Source: Pseudooceanicola sp050897975
GTDB taxonomy: Bacteria > Pseudomonadota > Alphaproteobacteria > Rhodobacterales > Rhodobacteraceae
DNA length: 64,000 bases
Assembly (NCBI RefSeq): GCF_050897975.1
Contig: NZ_JBPAXY010000006.1
Span: 248,001 to 312,000, forward strand
Reading direction: 5' to 3'
Notes under the pieces: generated by a model
What the model was told of the DNA's origin: nothing
What the model saw: the letters and a program-made list of their open reading frames with translations, nothing else
The model's database searches: none
Made by a program: the position numbers and the translations under genes
Shown here: positions 60,281-64,000 of the stretch, piece after piece
Layout: each line of letters begins with the position of its first letter
Position numbering within the stretch: the stretch's first letter is position 1

Positions 60281-61501
60281 TCAGGCCCCGGCCAGCACAC
60301 CCCGGGCGCGCAGGGCCGCGATCTCTTCGGCGCTCATCCGCAGCTGCTCGCGCAGCACCTCGTCGGTTTCCTCGCCCAGCAGGCTGGGCGGGCGGGCGGG
60401 GGCCGCGCCCTGGCCGTCGAAGCGGATCGGGCTGCGCACCAGGGTCATGTCACCCGCCACCGGGTGGTGGACCTGGTCCAGCATCCCGCGCGCCGTCACA
60501 TGGGGCTGCGTGAGGGCCTCGCCGATCGACAGGATCGGCGCGCTTGGCACGTCGAACTCGGCCAGCCGCTCCAGCCAGGTGGCGGTGTCGTCCTGGCGCA
60601 TCCGCGCGGCGATCAGCGGTTCCAGCGCGTCGCGATTGGCCAGCCGCGCCTCATAGGCGGCAAAGCGGGGATCGGTGATCAGGTCCTCGCGCCCCAGGCA
60701 GCGGGCGAAATTGTGCCAGAACCGCTCCGTCAGACAGGCCACGATGACGTGGCCGTCAGCGGTCGGGAAGGCGCCATAGGGGACGATGCTGGGATGGCGG
60801 GTGCCCACGGGCTGGGGGCTTTGCCCGGTCAGGAAATAGATCTGCGACAGGTAGCCCTGCATGGCGATCAGGCTGTCCAGCATGGCCACCTCCACATGCT
60901 GTCCGCGCCCCGTCACGCCGCGTTCGTGCAGCGCCGCCAGAAGGCCAAACAGCGAAAAGATGCTGCCCGCCATGTCGCCCAGGGGCAGGCCCAGGCGGTT
61001 GGGCGGCTGATCGGGTTCGCGGTTCACGCTCATCACCCCCGACAGGGCCTGGGCCACGATGTCGAAGGCGGGCTTGTCGCCCAGCGGGCTGTCGGCGCCG
61101 AAGCCGGTGATCGAGCCGTAGATCAGCCCCGGATTTTCCGCCGCCAGCGTGTCATAGCCCAGCCCCAGCCGGTCCATCACGCCCGGACGGAAGTTCTCCA
61201 GCAGGATGTCGCTTTGCGCCGCCAGGGCCCGGGCGATGTCGCGCCCCTCGGGTGCCTTGAGGTCCAGCGCCACGCTTTTCTTGCTGCGGTTCAGGGCGAT
61301 GTAATAATGGCTCAGCGGCCCCTGATGGGGCGGAAAGCCGCGGGTGTCGTCGCCCCGGCCCAGGGGTTCGATCTTGATCACCTCGGCGCCCAGATCGGCC
61401 AGCACCATGCTGGCATAGGGCCCCGACAGGATGCGCGAGAAGTCGAGAACGCGGATCCCCGAAAGCGGGCCCTTGCGGGGCGGGGTCTGGGTCTGGGTCA
61501 T
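60281..61501 (-). CDS. CaiB/BaiF family class III CoA-transferase
   Basis: A 406-residue enzyme. ILSGPYASMVLADLGAEVIKIE, NRSKKSVALDL, ENFRPGVMDRLGLGYD and LGDMAGSIFSLFG with the catalytic Asp are the family features. It moves CoA between an acyl-CoA and an organic acid. The ATG overlaps the thioesterase stop (ATGA) and the frame upstream to 61909 is rejected. Third gene of the IclR operon; the substrate is unknown. Confidence 0.92.
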   Translation of the reverse strand: MTQTQTPPRKGPLSGIRVLDFSRILSGPYASMVLADLGAEVIKIEPLGRGDDTRGFPPHQGPLSHYYIALNRSKKSVALDLKAPEGRDIARALAAQSDILLENFRPGVMDRLGLGYDTLAAENPGLIYGSITGFGADSPLGDKPAFDIVAQALSGVMSVNREPDQPPNRLGLPLGDMAGSIFSLFGLLAALHERGVTGRGQHVEVAMLDSLIAMQGYLSQIYFLTGQSPQPVGTRHPSIVPYGAFPTADGHVIVACLTERFWHNFARCLGREDLITDPRFAAYEARLANRDALEPLIAARMRQDDTATWLERLAEFDVPSAPILSIGEALTQPHVTARGMLDQVHHPVAGDMTLVRSPIRFDGQGAAPARPPSLLGEETDEVLREQLRMSAEEIAALRARGVLAGA

Positions 61502-61935
61502 CCGGGGGTTCCTTTGCGTCTTTGGATCTTCATCACCGCCGTGGCATCGGCTACGGGGCGGTCGGCCACGGTGATCTCTCCGTCCAGAAAGATCAGGCTG
61601 CGGGTCAGCTGGCGGATGCGCGGGCGCGCGATCAGCAGATCGCCGGGCCGCGCGGCCCCCAGAAAGCGGGTGTCCATCTGCACGGTGACCGTGGGCTGGC
61701 GCTCTGCCGCCTCCCAGGCGATCAACGCCAGGGCCTGATCCAGCAGCGCGGTCAGCACGCCGCCATGGACCAGGCCCAGCGGGTTGGCGTGGCGCGCGTC
61801 GGTTTGCAGGGCATAACGCGGCGGCTCGGCCTGCGGGTCGGGCCGGGGATCGGGGCGCAGCAGGGGGCCGATCAGGCCGATCAGGCCCTCGATGCGCATC
61901 GGGCGCCATCCGGCGGGGGGCGGTGTCTGGTTCAT
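61498..61935 (-). CDS. PaaI family hotdog thioesterase
   Basis: A 145-residue hotdog-fold protein with GLVHGGVLTALLDQAL (HGG motif and helix) and VQMDTRFLGAARPGDLLIARPRI, typical of PaaI/4-hydroxybenzoyl-CoA-like thioesterases. It hydrolyses acyl- or aryl-CoA esters, either to release product or to recycle CoA. Four bp after the IclR stop and overlapping the CoA-transferase start by 4 bp. Confidence 0.9.
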   Translation of the reverse strand: MNQTPPPAGWRPMRIEGLIGLIGPLLRPDPRPDPQAEPPRYALQTDARHANPLGLVHGGVLTALLDQALALIAWEAAERQPTVTVQMDTRFLGAARPGDLLIARPRIRQLTRSLIFLDGEITVADRPVADATAVMKIQRRKGTPG

Positions 61936-61939
61936 GCGC

Positions 61940-62725
61940 TTAGGCCCCCATCACAACCTGGCTGTCCTGAAGATCGTCGCGGATCTGGATCAGTGCCTTG
62001 GCCAGTTTCGGTACATCGCCCTTGTCCAGCCGCTCGGTGATGCCGATGGCCACCAGCGAGCGGATCATCTTGCCGCGCGCATCGAAGACCGGAACGGCGA
62101 TGACCGTGACCCCCGAGATATAGCTGCCCTGATCGACGGCGAAGCCGCGGGCCCGCGCCTCGGCCACCTCGGCCTGCCATTGCTCGAAACTGGGCGGATG
62201 ATCCCAGACCAACCGGGCAAAGCGCGCTTGCAGGCGCTCGGGGTCCAGTTCGGTAAAGGCCGCGAAAAGCCGCCCCGTGGCGCTGATCAGGGTGGGGAAG
62301 CGGCTGCCCATGTCCACCTGAAGGCGGAAGGGCATATTGGAATGGGCCAGGGCAACCACCACCATCTGGTCCGGTTCCGCCAGCTGGGTGGCGATGCCGG
62401 TGACGTCGAACTGGGCCGACAGCTGCGACAGGCGCGGCTGCACCAGGGTCGAGAAAGAGTTCTTCTGAAGCGCCGCGCGGGCCAGGGGCAGGATGCCGAT
62501 TCCCATCGAATAGCGCTTGGTCCGCGAATCGAATTCCACCAGCCCCTCGTCCTGCAACACCCGCAGGATGTGCAGGCAGGTCGAGGGGATCAGATCCAGT
62601 TCCCGGGCCATGGGATTGACCCCCACGGGTTCGGGCGAGCGGGCCAGAAACCTCAATATTGCAACGGCTCGCGTCACCGCCGGCACCTGCCGTTTGGTGG
62701 TCGTCTTTGCCTCGTCCGTGGTCAC
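61940..62725 (-). CDS. IclR family transcriptional regulator
   Basis: A 261-residue regulator: an N-terminal winged HTH (VTRAVAILRFLARSPEPVGVNPMARELDLIPSTCLHILRVL), with a long linker to a GAF-like effector domain (SATGRLFAAF, GVTVIAVPVFDARGKMIRSLVAIG). IclR proteins usually sense aromatic or organic acids. GTG 62725 is chosen because AGGAGG lies just upstream; the open frame to 62767 would cross the minus-10 box. It heads the thioesterase and CoA-transferase genes and is divergent from the CoA ligase. Confidence 0.9.
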   Translation of the reverse strand: MTTDEAKTTTKRQVPAVTRAVAILRFLARSPEPVGVNPMARELDLIPSTCLHILRVLQDEGLVEFDSRTKRYSMGIGILPLARAALQKNSFSTLVQPRLSQLSAQFDVTGIATQLAEPDQMVVVALAHSNMPFRLQVDMGSRFPTLISATGRLFAAFTELDPERLQARFARLVWDHPPSFEQWQAEVAEARARGFAVDQGSYISGVTVIAVPVFDARGKMIRSLVAIGITERLDKGDVPKLAKALIQIRDDLQDSQVVMGA

Positions 62726-62751
62726 GCCAGCCTCCTGATTTCCTTGGATTT

Positions 62752-62810
62752 CATTGCCTATATACAATGATATAAGCGTATTGACAATAATTCGCCTCGA
62801 TCCTTACGCT
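62752..62810. promoter_or_regulatory. overlapping divergent promoters of the IclR operon and the CoA ligase gene
   Basis: Leftward: TTGTCA (62787-62782), 17-bp spacer, TATATA (62764-62759). Rightward: TTGACA (62781-62786), 18-bp spacer, TACGCT (62805-62810). The two minus-35 boxes share TTGACAA within the palindrome TATTGACAATA (62779-62789), and CATTG-N8-CAATG (62752-62769) flanks the leftward minus-10. Both palindromes are candidate IclR operators, so one bound protein could control both directions. Confidence 0.6.
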
Positions 62811-62878
62811 TGTCAACGAGCCGCCTGACGAAAGTCGGGACCGGTCCGAGAGGCCAGAAGCGAGGGAGGGGTTTGCGG

Positions 62879-64000
62879 ATGACACTGCTGACGGAGTTCA
62901 CGTCCTACGGGGACGCTCAGGCGCAATATGCGAAGGACAAGCTGTGGGCGCTGTTTTCCGGCGACCGCGCGCGGTTCAACATCGCCGAGGAATGCATCGA
63001 CCGGCATGTCGATGGCGACCGGGTGGCGGTGCGCGTGGCCCATGCCGATGGCCGTGACGAGGTGATCAGCTTTGCCGAGATCGCCCGCCGCTCGTCGCAG
63101 ATCGCGCATTTCCTGACCGAGCAGGGCATCGGCAAGGGTGACCGGGTGGCGGTGATGATCGAACCCTCGCTGCCCTTCTACTGCGCGCTGTTCGGCGCGA
63201 TGAAGGCGGGCGCGGTGGCGGTGCCGATGTTCACCCTGTTCGGCCCCGACGGCATCCGCCTGCGGGTCGGCGACTGCGATCCGCAGGTCTTCTTCACCAA
63301 TGCCGAAAAAGCCCCCGAGGCGCGCGAGGGCGGCGCTCGGAACGTCATCGCCTGCGACCGCAAGTTCCTGGAAAGCCTGGATCATCTGCCCGCGACCTAC
63401 GACTGGGACACGGCGGGCGACGATCTGGCGGTGCTGCAATATACCTCTGGCACCACCCGCGCCCTTCCGGCGGCGGTGCGCCACAGCCACCGGTCCATCG
63501 TCACGCTGATGGTGGCCGCGCTTTATGCCACGGGCATCCGGCCCGGCGATCGCTTCTTCTGCCCGTCCTCGCCCGCCTGGGGCCACGGCCTTTGGCACGG
63601 CACCCTGGCGCCGCTGGCCATGGGGGTCTCGACCGGCACCTTCTCGGGCAAGTTCGATCCGGTGCGCCTGCTGAAGGCCTTGCAGGATTTCAAGATCACC
63701 AACCTGACGGCGGCGGCGACCCATTACCGGATGATGCGCAACTCGGGTCAGGCGGAAAACTTCACCTATTGCTTCGACAAGCTGTCCTTCACCGGCGAGC
63801 CCATCGACAGCGAGACGGCGGCCTATGTGGAGCGCGTCTTCGGCACCAAGGTGCGGTCCATGTACGGGACCACCGAGATTGGCGTGATCATCGCCAACTA
63901 CCCCGGCGCCGACGACCTGGAGGTGCGCGACGGCGCCATGGGCAAGGCCGTGCCCGGCGTCGAGGTCGAGGTGCAACGCCCCGACGGCAGCCGTTGCGAC
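62879..64000 (+). CDS. acyl/aryl-CoA ligase (AMP-binding), cut by window end
   Basis: The first 374 residues of an AMP-forming CoA ligase; no stop before the edge. GKGDRVAVMIEPSLPFYCALFGAMKAGAVAVPM and the YGTTE motif are clear. The phosphate loop, normally YTSGTTGxPK, reads YTSGTTRALPAAVRHSH here, so the Gly is Arg and the Lys is missing. HGLWHGTLAPLAMGV resembles benzoate- or hydroxybenzoate-type ligases. It activates an organic acid to its CoA ester using ATP. GAGGGAGGGG precedes the ATG. It is divergent from the IclR operon with which it shares a promoter region. Confidence 0.88.
   Translation, partial: MTLLTEFTSYGDAQAQYAKDKLWALFSGDRARFNIAEECIDRHVDGDRVAVRVAHADGRDEVISFAEIARRSSQIAHFLTEQGIGKGDRVAVMIEPSLPFYCALFGAMKAGAVAVPMFTLFGPDGIRLRVGDCDPQVFFTNAEKAPEAREGGARNVIACDRKFLESLDHLPATYDWDTAGDDLAVLQYTSGTTRALPAAVRHSHRSIVTLMVAALYATGIRPGDRFFCPSSPAWGHGLWHGTLAPLAMGVSTGTFSGKFDPVRLLKALQDFKITNLTAAATHYRMMRNSGQAENFTYCFDKLSFTGEPIDSETAAYVERVFGTKVRSMYGTTEIGVIIANYPGADDLEVRDGAMGKAVPGVEVEVQRPDGSRCD

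Overview
The window is high-GC alphaproteobacterial chromosome, most probably Rhodobacterales (Rhodobacteraceae/Paracoccaceae type). The evidence is the MmcB, DUF6324 and DUF6476 families, an RpoHI-type heat-shock sigma factor that starts with TTG, a CarD regulator, a SUV3-like helicase followed by Hsp15-like S4 protein and 7Fe ferredoxin, and a tRNA-His without the usual G-1:C73. Genus cannot be fixed by reading alone. I see no rRNA, CRISPR array, insertion sequence, integrase or prophage.

Regions. (1) 1-7.5 kb: small housekeeping genes (mmcB, DUF6324, tRNA-His), a LemA/DUF3137-like pair, a secreted protein with FPGDSF repeats, and a fusion of a degenerate alpha/beta-hydrolase to a LuxR-type HTH. 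(2) 7.5-10.3 kb: a secreted von Willebrand A protein and a smaller secreted protein that repeats its C-terminal module. (3) 10.4-24.9 kb: an accessory locus with a complete type I secretion system (TolC, ABC ATPase, HlyD adaptor), a one-POTRA Omp85 barrel, a pseudo-receiver, a hybrid histidine kinase and its NarL-type regulator. The locus is flanked by two cysteine-free, acidic GLLGDDG-repeat proteins; the second carries a BapA-prefix-like N-terminus. I propose this is a surface or biofilm matrix export system, and it is the most interesting part of the window.

(4) 25.5-37.5 kb: catabolic region. A LIV-type ABC importer is followed in one transcription unit by a CYP199A-like P450, its [2Fe-2S] ferredoxin, a ferredoxin reductase and a MarR regulator. 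Next come a RibD-like reductase and an FAD monooxygenase divergent from a TetR regulator, then an outer-membrane barrel protein; an inverted-repeat element is shared by the last two promoters. (5) 37.5-55.9 kb: core genes: sthA, DUF6476/rluD with overlapping divergent starts, rpoH, membrane dipeptidase, pepF, a lysophospholipase-like hydrolase, an SCP2 protein, a TPR protein, SUV3-like helicase, S4 protein, fdxA, carD, cobS/cobT and a Kef-type antiporter. (6) 55.9-60.1 kb: a 926-residue Ala/Pro/Glu-rich bitopic protein with a GspL/PilM-like N-terminus and a PilP/GspC-like C-terminus, and a glycosyltransferase-like protein. (7) 60.2-64 kb: an IclR-thioesterase-CoA-transferase operon divergent from an acyl/aryl-CoA ligase cut by the window edge.

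How the genes fit together. In region 3 the ABC protein, adaptor and TolC would form the export conduit; the repeat proteins are the likely cargo and the two-component genes the likely control. In region 4 the importer, P450 electron chain, monooxygenase and barrel look like uptake and oxidation of an aromatic acid, and the CoA ligase and CoA transferase of region 7 may continue the same kind of metabolism. Substrates are inferred from family and context only.
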